From Azospirillum sp. RU38E (GTDB lineage: Bacteria > Pseudomonadota > Alphaproteobacteria > Azospirillales > Azospirillaceae), in contig NZ_FZOI01000014.1 in NCBI RefSeq assembly GCF_900188385.1, forward strand, positions 1 through 64,000: a stretch of DNA of 64,000 bases. The letters run 5' to 3'. The position numbers and the translations under genes are program-made. How positions within the stretch are numbered: the stretch's first letter is position 1; every line of letters begins with the position of its first letter. Below, in pieces: positions 50,635 through 59,187 of this stretch. Below the pieces are notes generated by a model. It was given only the letters and a program-made list of their open reading frames with translations, did no database searches and was not told the DNA's origin.

Positions 50635-50931
50635 ATGAAACGGATTCTCCATGCCGGCCTAATAACGGTCCTGGTGTCCATGTCAGCGCTTCCGGCGGCA
50701 GGGTTCAGCCAGACCGACGAGCAGGTCCGGCAGGCGCTGATCCAGCAGTCGATCGCCAGCTATCCCGGCAACTGCCCCTGCCCCTACAACACGGCCGCCA
50801 ACGGCAGCAGGTGCGGGAAGCGCAGCGCCTACAGCAAGCCGGGCGGCCACGCGCCGCTGTGCTTTCCCCAGGACGTGACGGACAAGATGGTCGAGGACTA
50901 CCGACGGGCGAACGGGGTCAAGCCGAAGTAA
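50635..50931 (+). CDS. Small secreted cysteine-containing protein
   Basis: A 98-residue protein from ATG 50635 (GGGAGGAAAG upstream) with a signal peptide ending near AAGFS. The mature part has four Cys in NCPCPYNTAANGSRCGKRS and PLCFPQDVT, likely two disulfides, and the RSAYSKPGG motif. This CPCPYN...CGxRSAYSxPGG pattern recurs in proteobacterial hypothetical proteins. Function is unknown. It probably acts in the periplasm. Confidence 0.72.
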   Translation: MKRILHAGLITVLVSMSALPAAGFSQTDEQVRQALIQQSIASYPGNCPCPYNTAANGSRCGKRSAYSKPGGHAPLCFPQDVTDKMVEDYRRANGVKPK

Positions 50932-51092
50932 CGCCGGCGTCAGTTTGTCGGAATCCGATTGAAATAGCCTTCGAGCGAAGAAAGTTCGGTCATAGTGCTT
51001 ATGCCCGTGTCCATACGACAGGATTTGTCGTCTGGCTCATCCAAAGTGCAGTCAGCGGCCAAGGTGAGCCGCATCATGGCAAGAGGATGAGC

Positions 51093-51311
51093 ATGAGTAA
51101 GGGCAGTAAAGGCGGCGGTAGCTACCGCAGCGCAATCAGCGGGCGGTACGTCACCGCCAAGCACGGCAAGGCCAGCCCCCACACGACGGTGCGCGAAAGC
51201 GCCGGCTCGGGTGGCGGCAACGGCAGCCATTACCGGAGCGCCATAACGGGGCAGTACGTCACCGACGCCTACGGGAAGGCTCACCCCAAGACCACCGTCA
51301 AGGAGAGCTGA
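51093..51311 (+). CDS. Small tandem-repeat protein (YRSAxxGxYVT repeats)
   Basis: A 72-residue protein from ATG 51093 (AAGAGG 6 nt upstream; ATG 51087 is too close). It consists of two copies of SYRSAISGRYVTAKHGKASP/HYRSAITGQYVTDAYGKAHP, each ending in TTVRES or TTVKES. It has no membrane segment. This small repeat family occurs sporadically in bacteria. The gene is 2 bp upstream of the DUF3892 gene, hence co-expressed. Confidence 0.7.
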   Translation: MSKGSKGGGSYRSAISGRYVTAKHGKASPHTTVRESAGSGGGNGSHYRSAITGQYVTDAYGKAHPKTTVKES

Positions 51312-51313
51312 CC

Positions 51314-51577
51314 ATGGCCAAACGCTATGTCCGTGCCACCGGCAAGAACTCGCAGGGGGACATCACCTCCCTGTGCAACTCCGGTGAAGCCTGGTCGCCC
51401 CGCAGCAAGGCGAACGCGATCAGCGACATCGAGACCGGGACCCACGAATACTGGGTCAACTGGGTGAACTCGCCGGAGATGAAGATCCGGGTGGTGAACG
51501 GCCAGTCGGGAAAGTACCTCAGGACCGACCGCGACAGCACGTCGCGCAACAACCTGGACGACCTGCCCGACTGCTGA
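51314..51577 (+). CDS. DUF3892 domain protein
   Basis: An 87-residue protein matching DUF3892: GDITSLCNSGEAWSPRSKANAISDI, then EYWVNWVNSPEMKIRVVNG and the closing KYLRTDRDSTSRNNLDDLPDC. Function is unknown; the family is widespread and often lies in accessory regions. It follows the repeat protein with a 2-bp gap and is followed by a strong terminator. Confidence 0.85.
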   Translation: MAKRYVRATGKNSQGDITSLCNSGEAWSPRSKANAISDIETGTHEYWVNWVNSPEMKIRVVNGQSGKYLRTDRDSTSRNNLDDLPDC

Positions 51578-51587
51578 TCGACACCTC

Positions 51588-51612
51588 GGGGCCGAAGCAT
51601 CGCTTCGGCCCC
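51588..51612 (+). terminator. Rho-independent terminator after DUF3892
   Basis: GGGGCCGAAGC (51588-51598) pairs with GCTTCGGCCCC (51602-51612), followed by CGTCTTCTTT. The adjacent WYL gene is convergent. Confidence 0.85.
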
Positions 51613-51632
51613 CGTCTTCTTTGGGGCTGGTG

Positions 51633-52625
51633 TCAGGGCAACGCAGGGAAGTCTGAACGCCGATAACCGTCCACCATTTCCACAAGTTCAGGAGGGGAGA
51701 TCACCTCCACGGCGTCCCCCCACATATAGAGGTGCCAGCACATTTCCAGCAGGCCGGCCGCACGAAACTTTACGATAAGAAATCCGTCAGCGTCGATGTC
51801 AGCCGTTTGTGTCGGATGGAAAATGAACCCCTGGGCCTGCTGTGCCGCCTCTGGGGAAAACTTCCACACCACGTCGTGCGCCCCGTCGCTGCCCACGTAG
51901 GAGCCGAAACAGGTCTTCGCATGTTCATCCAGGTCGAATCCCTCCTTCCGTGTAAAGGTCTCCCGGAGGACCGACGCCTCTTCGATGCCATCGACGCGGA
52001 AATGCTGCAATTCACCGCCGGCCTTTTCGAGATCGATCGCGACCAGGTAACGGCGGGCACCCAATAGCAGCCCGTACGGGGCAACAGTCCTGTCCCGCGC
52101 CACTGTATCCTTCCTCCCTCGGTACCGGATGCGCAGTTGGGATGCCCCCTTGAGGGCCGTGAAGATTGCAAGATCAACTGCCTCGTCGCTGGTAGGCCTG
52201 GGGCCTGGGCGGGCCGCATGTCCTAACGCCATCAGCAACGCCTCCTCATCGGCTTCGATGCGCCGGCTGCGTTCATTTGGGATTAACGCCAGTATCTTGC
52301 CGTGAAGGCTTCTCAATGCCCGTCTTTGATCGACGCCGGCACCGGAAAGGGCCCCTTCGGCAAGGGCGAGTGCCGCGAGTTCCTCGGCGGTAGGGACCAG
52401 CAATGGAGCTACTGCTGATTTCGGCAACCGCCAGCGCCAACAGTTCCCTTCATCGTCCTTCAGCTTTTCGAGTTCTGGAAAAAGCTCTCCCAGCACCCTG
52501 ATTACCCGCTGCGCGGTGCGGTAGTCGCGCTCAAGCAGTTCCTCGATTTCATTAAGGCTGATGCCTCTGGACGAAGCTGCACGTGCTGCGACCATCAACA
52601 GGTCAACAGCATTCCGGTAAGACAT
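51633..52625 (-). CDS. WYL-domain transcriptional regulator
   Basis: A 330-residue protein starting at ATG 52625 (GGGAGG 3 nt upstream; an ATG at 52649 lacks such a site). The N-terminal winged helix (ISLNEIEELLERDYRTAQRVIRVL) precedes a WYL domain, LRIRYRGRKDTVARDRTVAPYGLLLGARRYLVAID, and a C-terminal extension. WYL regulators commonly repress phage-defence genes and sense nucleic acid. It is divergent from the large nuclease/helicase gene, its probable target. The CBASS operon lies 6 kb away and could also be controlled; that is inference. Confidence 0.87.
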   Translation of the reverse strand: MSYRNAVDLLMVAARAASSRGISLNEIEELLERDYRTAQRVIRVLGELFPELEKLKDDEGNCWRWRLPKSAVAPLLVPTAEELAALALAEGALSGAGVDQRRALRSLHGKILALIPNERSRRIEADEEALLMALGHAARPGPRPTSDEAVDLAIFTALKGASQLRIRYRGRKDTVARDRTVAPYGLLLGARRYLVAIDLEKAGGELQHFRVDGIEEASVLRETFTRKEGFDLDEHAKTCFGSYVGSDGAHDVVWKFSPEAAQQAQGFIFHPTQTADIDADGFLIVKFRAAGLLEMCWHLYMWGDAVEVISPPELVEMVDGYRRSDFPALP

Positions 52626-52730
52626 TCTTCCCTCCCGAACATGCGACATCTTCAGCCGCCTGCTGCAATCATGATGCGGGATTGGTAGGATGGAGTCGAG
52701 ATTGAGGTAGCCCGTTTGGGGAGAGCGGTA

Positions 52731-55700
52731 ATGCTGAACTACCAGGGAAGGACGATCTTCTCAGCGAGTGATCTCGTCAACTTCATGGGCTGCTCCCACG
52801 CGACGGTGCTGGATTCCCGCAACCTCGTCACGCCGACCACGTTCGCTCCGGACGACGAAACGGCCGTCCTGCTCCAGGAAAAGGGCTTCGAGCACGAGCG
52901 CGCCTATCTCCAGCGCCTGCGCGACGAAGGGCGCACGATTGTGGAGATCCCAGCGGACGGCACCTTGGAGGAACGCGCCCAGGCAACGCGGCAGGCGATG
53001 CGCGAAGGCCCCGACGTCATCTACCAGGGGGCGTTCCTTGCAGGGCGCTGGCATGGCTATTCCGACTTCCTGCTGAAGGTCGACGGCATCGACTCATCGC
53101 TGGGGTCTTTCGCCTACGAGGTGGCCGATACCAAGCTTGCCCGCTCGGCGAAGCCGAAACACCTGATGCAGCTATGCGTCTACGCCGGAATGCTGGCAGC
53201 CGTGCAAGGCGTCATCCCGCCGCGCATGCATGTCGTGCTGGGGACCGGGGTGATCGAAACCTTCCGCACGGATTCGGTACTGCATTACTTCACCTTCGCC
53301 CGGCGCCGTTTCGAGGCGTTCGTGGACGCCCTGCCCGCCGCGTCGAGCGGCGACCCGTGCAGCCATTGCACCTTCTGCCGGTGGGCGGACCACTGCGACG
53401 CCGAGTGGGAGGCCGCCGACCACCTTTCGATCGTGGCCGGCATGGGACGCAGCCAGGTCGTGGCCCTGCGGGAAGCGGGCATCAACGACATCGGCGCGCT
53501 GGCAGCGCTGCCAAGCGGCACCAGGATCCCCGGCATCCAGCCAGGCACGGTCGCCAAGCTCTCTGCGCAGGCCCGCCTCCAGGCGCACTACCGCCGGACC
53601 GGCGAACGACTGTTGGAACTGTTAACGGCGGCACCGGGCCGAGGCTTCGCCCGGCTCCCCCAACCCAGCGAAGGCGACATGTTCTTCGACATGGAGGGGG
53701 ACCCGCTGTTCGACGGCGGGCTGGAGTACCTTTTCGGGATCGTCGCCATGGATGGCGGCGTGGACCGATTCCATCCGTTTTGGTGCCATGACCGTGACGG
53801 CGAGAAGCTGGCGTTCGAGCAGGCGGTCGATTTCATGACGGCCCGCATCGCGCTGTACCCCGGCGCCCATATCTACCATTACGCCTCGTACGAGGAGACT
53901 GCCCTGAAGCGGCTCGCCATGTACCACGGGACCCGCGAGAACGAGGTGGACGACATCCTGCGCGGCAACCGGCTGGTGGACCTCTACAAGGTCGTCGCGG
54001 AATCCGTCCGCACGTCGGAACCCCGCTATTCCATCAAGAACATGGAGGCCTTCTACCTACCCGGCGGTCGCCAGGGAGAGGTCAAGACCGCCGGCGACAG
54101 CATCGTCATCTACGAGCGCTGGCGGCGCCTCGGCGGCGACCAGCTGCTCCGGGAGATAGCCGACTACAACGAGGTCGATTGCCGGTCGACGAGGGGATGC
54201 CGCGATTGGCTGCTATCGCTTCGGCCACCGGGGACGCCGTGGTTCACCGGACACACGGTGACGCCCGTCACCCCCGAGAAAACGGTGGAGCGGCAGGAAG
54301 CGGAGGAACGCACCCGGCGCCTGGCCGAGGCCTTGGTGGCCGGCAACGATGAACCGTGGCGGCAATTGCTCGCGGACCTGCTGGAATTCCATCGGCGCGA
54401 AGCGAAGCCCACCTGGTGGGCCATGTTCGCTCACCGGGACATGGACCATGACGCCTTGCTTGAGGACGCGGAATGCATCGCCGGCCTCCAGCCGCATCCG
54501 ACAATACGCCCCTGGATGGACAAGCGGTCTACCGTCCATGCGTTTACCTTCCCGGCACAGGACTTCAAGATGCGGGTCGGTGACAAGCCGGTGCGCTCCG
54601 GAAGCCTCGACCCTGCCGGCGAAATCATGTCGCTCGATGAGAAAGCCAGAATCGTCGAGTTGAAGCTGGGGCCCGGAAAGCCGCCCATAGTGCCCGGAAG
54701 CGCGCTGATTCCTAAAGCTCTGGTGGACGATGAAATCCTTCGTGGCGCGATCCACCGATATGCGGAGGATGTCGCCAGGGGTGGCGCAAGGTATCCCGCC
54801 GTGACCTCGATCCTGCGCCAGGATCGGCCGCGGTTCATGGGCAGGCCGCCGAACCAGGCCGTCGTGCCGGAGGGGATGGACGCCACCACCGGGATGGTCG
54901 AAGCCCTTCGGGCATTGGACGACAGCTACCTGCTTGTGCAGGGCCCTCCGGGCGCGGGCAAGACCTATTCGTCGGCCCAGGCGATCGTCGCGCTCCTCGC
55001 CGCCGGGAAGCGCATCGGGGTGGCGTCCAATTCGCACAAGGCGATTAACAACCTGCTGAAGGAGGTGGAGACGATGGCCGTCGTCCGTGGGCTGCGTTGC
55101 CAGGGCATGAAGAAGTCGTCGCGGGAGGACCAGGTGCTCGGCACCGGAAGCTGGATCGAGGACGTGATCGGCGGAAGCGGCAGCGGGGTGCTTTCCCGCC
55201 ATCGGCTGGCCGCCGGTACGGCCTGGCTGTTCGCGCGGGAGGAGTTGGACCAGGCGTTCGACTACCTGTTCGTCGACGAAGCAGGCCAGGTGAGCTTGGC
55301 GAACGTGGTGGCCATGGGCATGGCCGCCCGCAACATCGTTCTGGTCGGGGACCAGATGCAGCTCTCCCAGCCGATCAAGGGCACGCATCCCGGCGGCAGC
55401 GGTCAGTCGGCGCTTGATCACCTGCTGGAAGGACACGCGACGGTGCCGGCCGGCCAAGGAGTGTTCCTACCGATCACCCGCCGCATGCACCCGGATCTGT
55501 GCCGGTTCATATCCGAGGCGATGTACGACGGGCGGTTGGAGGCCGACCCGTCCACGGCCAACCAGCGCGTAGAGGTCGACGTATCGAAGGACCCGGAGGC
55601 GCTTGCTCCGGCGGGGCTGCGCTTCGTCGAGGTCGAGCATGCTGGATGTACGCAGCAGTCGGAGGAGGAGGCGGCTCGGTTGGATGTCACCTACCGGGCG

Positions 55701-56081
55701 CTGCTCGGTGGTCATTGGACCGACCGGAACGCAGAACGCCATTGCATCGGGGTGGACGACATCCTGGTGGTCTCACCCTACAACATGCAGGTCGATCTGC
55801 TGAAGCGCGTCCTGCCGGAGGAAGCGCGGGTGGGCACGGTGGACAAGTTTCAGGGCCAGGAGGCGGCGATTGTGTTGGTGTCGATGGCGACATCTTCTGG
55901 AGATGACCTGCCGAGGAACATCGAGTTCCTTTACAGCCGGAACCGGCTCAACGTGGCTGTGAGCCGCGCCCGGTGCCTAGCGGTCATCTATGCAAATCCG
56001 TTGTTGCTTGAGATCCCCTGTTCGACGATAAAGCAGATAGAGTTAGTTAATAATCTATGTTGGGTAAATTCTTTATTATGA
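52731..56081 (+). CDS. RecB-like nuclease fused to SF1 helicase (TM0106-type)
   Basis: The 1116-residue protein has three parts. The N-terminal TM0106/RecB-like region contains YEVADTKLA and a cysteine cluster CSHCTFCRWADHC, possibly an Fe-S site. Next is an RNase H-like nuclease domain (DMFFDMEGDPLFDGGLEYLFG). The C-terminal part is a superfamily 1 helicase with Walker A QGPPGAGKT, Walker B YLFVDEAGQ and VGTVDKFQGQEAAIV. It probably degrades or remodels DNA and may be a defence gene. The start is ATG 52731 (GGGGAGAG upstream). The last about 15 codons become AT-rich, marking a recombination junction. Confidence 0.85.
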   Translation: MLNYQGRTIFSASDLVNFMGCSHATVLDSRNLVTPTTFAPDDETAVLLQEKGFEHERAYLQRLRDEGRTIVEIPADGTLEERAQATRQAMREGPDVIYQGAFLAGRWHGYSDFLLKVDGIDSSLGSFAYEVADTKLARSAKPKHLMQLCVYAGMLAAVQGVIPPRMHVVLGTGVIETFRTDSVLHYFTFARRRFEAFVDALPAASSGDPCSHCTFCRWADHCDAEWEAADHLSIVAGMGRSQVVALREAGINDIGALAALPSGTRIPGIQPGTVAKLSAQARLQAHYRRTGERLLELLTAAPGRGFARLPQPSEGDMFFDMEGDPLFDGGLEYLFGIVAMDGGVDRFHPFWCHDRDGEKLAFEQAVDFMTARIALYPGAHIYHYASYEETALKRLAMYHGTRENEVDDILRGNRLVDLYKVVAESVRTSEPRYSIKNMEAFYLPGGRQGEVKTAGDSIVIYERWRRLGGDQLLREIADYNEVDCRSTRGCRDWLLSLRPPGTPWFTGHTVTPVTPEKTVERQEAEERTRRLAEALVAGNDEPWRQLLADLLEFHRREAKPTWWAMFAHRDMDHDALLEDAECIAGLQPHPTIRPWMDKRSTVHAFTFPAQDFKMRVGDKPVRSGSLDPAGEIMSLDEKARIVELKLGPGKPPIVPGSALIPKALVDDEILRGAIHRYAEDVARGGARYPAVTSILRQDRPRFMGRPPNQAVVPEGMDATTGMVEALRALDDSYLLVQGPPGAGKTYSSAQAIVALLAAGKRIGVASNSHKAINNLLKEVETMAVVRGLRCQGMKKSSREDQVLGTGSWIEDVIGGSGSGVLSRHRLAAGTAWLFAREELDQAFDYLFVDEAGQVSLANVVAMGMAARNIVLVGDQMQLSQPIKGTHPGGSGQSALDHLLEGHATVPAGQGVFLPITRRMHPDLCRFISEAMYDGRLEADPSTANQRVEVDVSKDPEALAPAGLRFVEVEHAGCTQQSEEEAARLDVTYRALLGGHWTDRNAERHCIGVDDILVVSPYNMQVDLLKRVLPEEARVGTVDKFQGQEAAIVLVSMATSSGDDLPRNIEFLYSRNRLNVAVSRARCLAVIYANPLLLEIPCSTIKQIELVNNLCWVNSLL

Positions 56082-56326
56082 CTTTAATTTCAGTTTTTTG
56101 ATAAAAATCTTCACCATCACACCACTATAGCGATAGTTAAGACGCTAAATATGGAATACCTGTTATGACATATTATTAATTGACAAGAATCACCCATGAA
56201 ATCAGCCACACGGCTTTTCACCCCTTCCCAGTTTACAGGAATCGGGCGTTTCAAATCCTTGACTTACGCAGTCAGGCTGCTATTTAAACGATGTAGGATA
56301 ATTGACCTATTTATGTGAGGTGAAAA
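56082..56326. other. AT-rich intergenic stretch at composition boundary
   Basis: Base composition drops abruptly from GC-rich to AT-rich at about 56030, inside the 3' end of the helicase gene, and stays low to about 57110. I see no gene in the interval. GTGAGGTGA before 56327 is the ribosome-binding site of the next small gene. Confidence 0.5.
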
Positions 56327-56503
56327 ATGAGAAGCTTAGCTGAACTGATCAATCAAGAAACACGCAGTGATTTCATAGCGGAAACAGTAAAACAAATAAA
56401 TGAAATGAGTAATCTCCCAACTACGGGCGATGGTTTCGGAACAAATGATGGGATTAAAGGAGGCGAAGACAACAAAGATTATTTTGAAAAATGGACTAGC
56501 TAA
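56327..56503 (+). CDS. Small AT-rich orphan protein, 58 aa
   Basis: ATG 56327 follows a good GTGAGGTGA site. The product is a charged, helical N-terminal segment (MRSLAELINQETRSDFIAET) followed by a Gly/Asp-rich tail ending KDYFEKWTS. It precedes the 178-aa orphan by 50 bp in the same direction and shares its low GC content, suggesting a two-gene unit. There is no recognised family. It could be an antitoxin-like or accessory peptide. Confidence 0.45.
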   Translation: MRSLAELINQETRSDFIAETVKQINEMSNLPTTGDGFGTNDGIKGGEDNKDYFEKWTS

Positions 56504-56553
56504 TATTATTTCTGATGTTATTTTCCAACAACTAATAAGCAAAGATAGCAAAT

Positions 56554-57090
56554 ATGTCGTTATCATATTTTCCTAAAAACTTTATCGAAACTGTTTTAGG
56601 CAGAATTATCGACACCACGGTTAATAGGGCTCACCCCGCTGATGTCACAAGAGTATTTGTGTCAAATAAGGCCTTTTCACTTGCTATGATTGAAGCAGAT
56701 TTTGATGCCACTTTTTTGAAGAGTAGAAGGGGATTCGAACGTGGTATTTCCGAAGGTAAGATCTGCGGAATATTATTATATCGTTTATACAAACATAGAA
56801 TTATTAATCTGTCATCGGAAATTATTGAAAATGACCACTATGAAAATTTTCAAGAAAAGGTAATAATTGAAGTTGTTTGCGGACTATTAAAAGTTAATAC
56901 CGTTCACCCCTGGATTAGAGAAAAGATTGGAAAGGAAAGAGTGGTTGGTTCAAATCTAAAATTCCAAGATATTTTTGGAGAACTTATGTATATACTGTCT
57001 CGTAGGCATTACAATCAAGAGTCTTTGGGATTATTCTTCGATTCTATTAGCTATTTAGTATATGCAATCACAGAACTAGAAAAAAATTAG
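56554..57090 (+). CDS. AT-rich orphan protein, 178 aa
   Basis: This 178-residue, mostly helical, basic protein has no membrane helix and no motif I recognise (for example IRVFVSNKAF-like beta and FQEKVIIEVVCGLL helix segments). GC content is far below that of the flanking genes and AT-rich codons dominate, so it was acquired from a different host. Its place between a nuclease/helicase and a CBASS locus suggests a defence or mobile-element function; that is inference. Confidence 0.6.
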   Translation: MSLSYFPKNFIETVLGRIIDTTVNRAHPADVTRVFVSNKAFSLAMIEADFDATFLKSRRGFERGISEGKICGILLYRLYKHRIINLSSEIIENDHYENFQEKVIIEVVCGLLKVNTVHPWIREKIGKERVVGSNLKFQDIFGELMYILSRRHYNQESLGLFFDSISYLVYAITELEKN

Positions 57091-57202
57091 GAAATTATTA
57101 TATTCTTACGATGATTGAAGCACCTCCTGAATTAAATTGCGCTAGTCAACTCGAACATAACGGTCGAATTCCAATCCATAGCTCATCAGCGAGAACGACC
57201 TC

Positions 57203-57700
57203 ATGCGGTTTCTCCCGCCGCCCACGCACAGCAACGCGCGCCCGCTCCCCGAAATTGGCGGGATGGCCGCCATCGCCAAGAAGTACCAAGAAGTACGATG
57301 TGGCAGGGCGCGACGTGCGCAACCGGGATCTGGCAAGGCGGGCGAGCAGCGTGTGCTCGCCCATGAAAGGGTAGCCCTGCTCTCGGCTGGCAGGACTGAC
57401 CTGGTGAACGGGATCTGCTGGGTACCCACCTCGACGGCGACGAGGCCGACGTGTGACATCAGGAGCTTCGACGCGGACGACCGCAATCGGCTGATCGAGG
57501 TGAAGACGACCAACGGCTGGGAGCGGACACCCTTCCACGTCACGCGTAACGAACTGACCGTTGCCGACGAACGCCGCGACGAATGGTGCCTGGTACGGCT
57601 CTGGAACTTCGCGCGGGAGCCCAAGGCGTTCGAACTGCGCCCGCCACTGGAGGCCCGCGTGTCGCTGGTGGCAACCAGTTTCCAAGCAAACTTTCTGTGA
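57203..57700 (+). pseudogene. Damaged DUF3883-domain gene with compensated frameshift
   Basis: The C-terminal part matches DUF3883 well: CDIRSFDADDRNRLIEVKTT, NGWERTPFHVTRNEL, VRLWNFAREPKAFELRPPL. Upstream a perfect 10-bp tandem duplication, CAAGAAGTAC at 57277-57286 and again at 57287-57296, shifts the frame, and a missing G at about 57332 restores it. Removing both lesions gives KKYDVAGRDVRNRDLGKAGEQ. Fifteen residues are therefore scrambled, though the frame stays open. The N-terminus is also shorter than usual, so it is probably a decayed remnant. Sequencing error is an alternative for the 1-bp change. Confidence 0.7.
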
Positions 57701-57878
57701 AACGGCTTGGGCTGGTAGAGCAGACCAGCGCGCCATTACCCTAAAAAATCTCATCCTGGCACAAATGTTAGCCAACCACTGGATACGCGCATCGAAATAC
57801 TAACCACGGGAATCCAAGATAATATTTATGAATTTCTTATTCCTTCGGCAGTCATATAGTTTTTTCTTATACAATATG

Positions 57879-58313
57879 CTATATAATATAATATTCTCCA
57901 GATCTAAAACATGTAGCGGTGTCTAATGATAACATATAAAGAGCGTCGACTTTTTCTACATAAGACATTGCTAGACAGCTATTGAAAGCCGACCCGCGAT
58001 TTGGCTCAAAAACATCCCCCAAGGAACTAGGGTAAAGCCGAAATGACCACCCTGTAATTTTGTATATTTCATCTTTTGATATACGCCCAACCATTACCGC
58101 TCCGTCATGGATAGCTGCATTGAGATTTACAGCTGAATTTAGGACTTCAACAAGAGAATCATCCACCTGAATACCGGTTTCAGGTCGCGGGATGCGAACC
58201 ATTGGAGCGCAATAATCTGGGAAAGTTGGTGCGGTATATAAGCAGATGATGAGCGGGTGATATGCTGGCAATTTACCCCTTGCATTCAGAATGTAATTTT
58301 CGATATCACTCAT
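57879..58313 (-). CDS. DisA_N/DAC-like domain protein (putative nucleotide sensor)
   Basis: A 144-residue protein. NAAIHDGAVMVGRI (D70-G71-A72) resembles the HDGAxII motif of diadenylate cyclases. RGSAFNSCLAMSYVEKVDAL (106-125) aligns with the GTRHRAALGISE...DA segment, but the catalytic RHR is changed. This fits the DAC-derived sensor domains that have been described in nucleotide-signalling systems rather than an active cyclase. It is divergent from the Cap15-like gene (33 bp apart) and shares its lower GC. It may bind the CBASS nucleotide; that is inference. Confidence 0.55.
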   Translation of the reverse strand: MSDIENYILNARGKLPAYHPLIICLYTAPTFPDYCAPMVRIPRPETGIQVDDSLVEVLNSAVNLNAAIHDGAVMVGRISKDEIYKITGWSFRLYPSSLGDVFEPNRGSAFNSCLAMSYVEKVDALYMLSLDTATCFRSGEYYII

Positions 58314-58346
58314 CTTAATTGAGCCTCATTTAAGAATTGGGCGAGT

Positions 58347-58961
58347 ATGATGTTACACCTGCTTCCCATTCGCGCGCTCTTTGGATTTTCCGCAGCCTGT
58401 GCCGGGGTTGCAGTCATTGCGTTAGTATATAACGGCTATCTTGGAAAAGGCGATGGAATAAGTGACGCCCAAGCGGTTATACGATGGGCATTTTCTGGTG
58501 CTATAATATTAGCAATTCCGCCCATTATTATCTGGCGTTGGGTTCCTGTGGTTCAAGATTTGGTATTTCCCTACTTGGGTGGGCGCTGGTCCGGAAAGGT
58601 AGAGTTTTCGGGTGCTTATGGTGACGGAAGTCGCAATGTAAATTTATTAGTAATTCATAACTTACTTAGTTTAAAACTTATAATGGATAGCGCAGAGTCT
58701 ATATCCCGGACACTCTCAGTTCATCCAGAACGAGATCGTGGCATCGATACAGATCGTCTCTATTATATTTTTCTCAATGAGCGCAAGGAGGGGGTAACAG
58801 GAGCCGGAGACCGCTATCGCGGACTCGCCATTATGCGCGTTGAGCAACTCGGTAATTCCGGTAACCGACTCATTGGGGACTATTTTACCGAGTCGGGCCA
58901 GAGCGGGCATTTGGTGTTAGTCCGCGACGCTACCCACCCATGGTGGATATTTTGGAAATAA
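58347..58961 (+). CDS. Cap15-like CBASS effector (two TM helices plus beta-barrel)
   Basis: A 204-residue protein. Two transmembrane helices (about 9-31 and 45-66) precede a beta-rich domain. The latter shows LGGRWSGKVEFSGAYGDGSR, LYYIFLNERKEG, YRGLAIMRVEQ and RLIGDYFTESGQSGHLVLVR, the pattern of the SMODS-associated 2TM-beta effector (Cap15). Cap15 binds a cyclic dinucleotide in its barrel and disrupts the inner membrane. It lies 226 bp upstream of the CD-NTase. Its GC content is lower than that of the operon, suggesting separate acquisition. Confidence 0.82.
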   Translation: MMLHLLPIRALFGFSAACAGVAVIALVYNGYLGKGDGISDAQAVIRWAFSGAIILAIPPIIIWRWVPVVQDLVFPYLGGRWSGKVEFSGAYGDGSRNVNLLVIHNLLSLKLIMDSAESISRTLSVHPERDRGIDTDRLYYIFLNERKEGVTGAGDRYRGLAIMRVEQLGNSGNRLIGDYFTESGQSGHLVLVRDATHPWWIFWK

Positions 58962-59187
58962 ACTAAAGGCACTCTCAGAAGATAGAATATTTCCAGAAAA
59001 ATGACAAAAACTCTATCTGCACGTGCAGGACCTTCGCTTCGATGCATCGAAAAATATGCCCCACTAAATCACCATATGTGGGCCAGTCAACGATCTTTGA
59101 CACCACTGCTGGTGCGCTCCCTGTAAATTTGATAAAATCCCATCCATCGTGAGGACCGTAATGCATCTGTGACCAGAAGGGGTTGTC

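Noticed and set aside
51633-52625. Calling the WYL protein CapW, the CBASS regulator
   Set aside because: It lies 6 kb from the CBASS genes and is divergent from another gene; the helicase is the more likely target.
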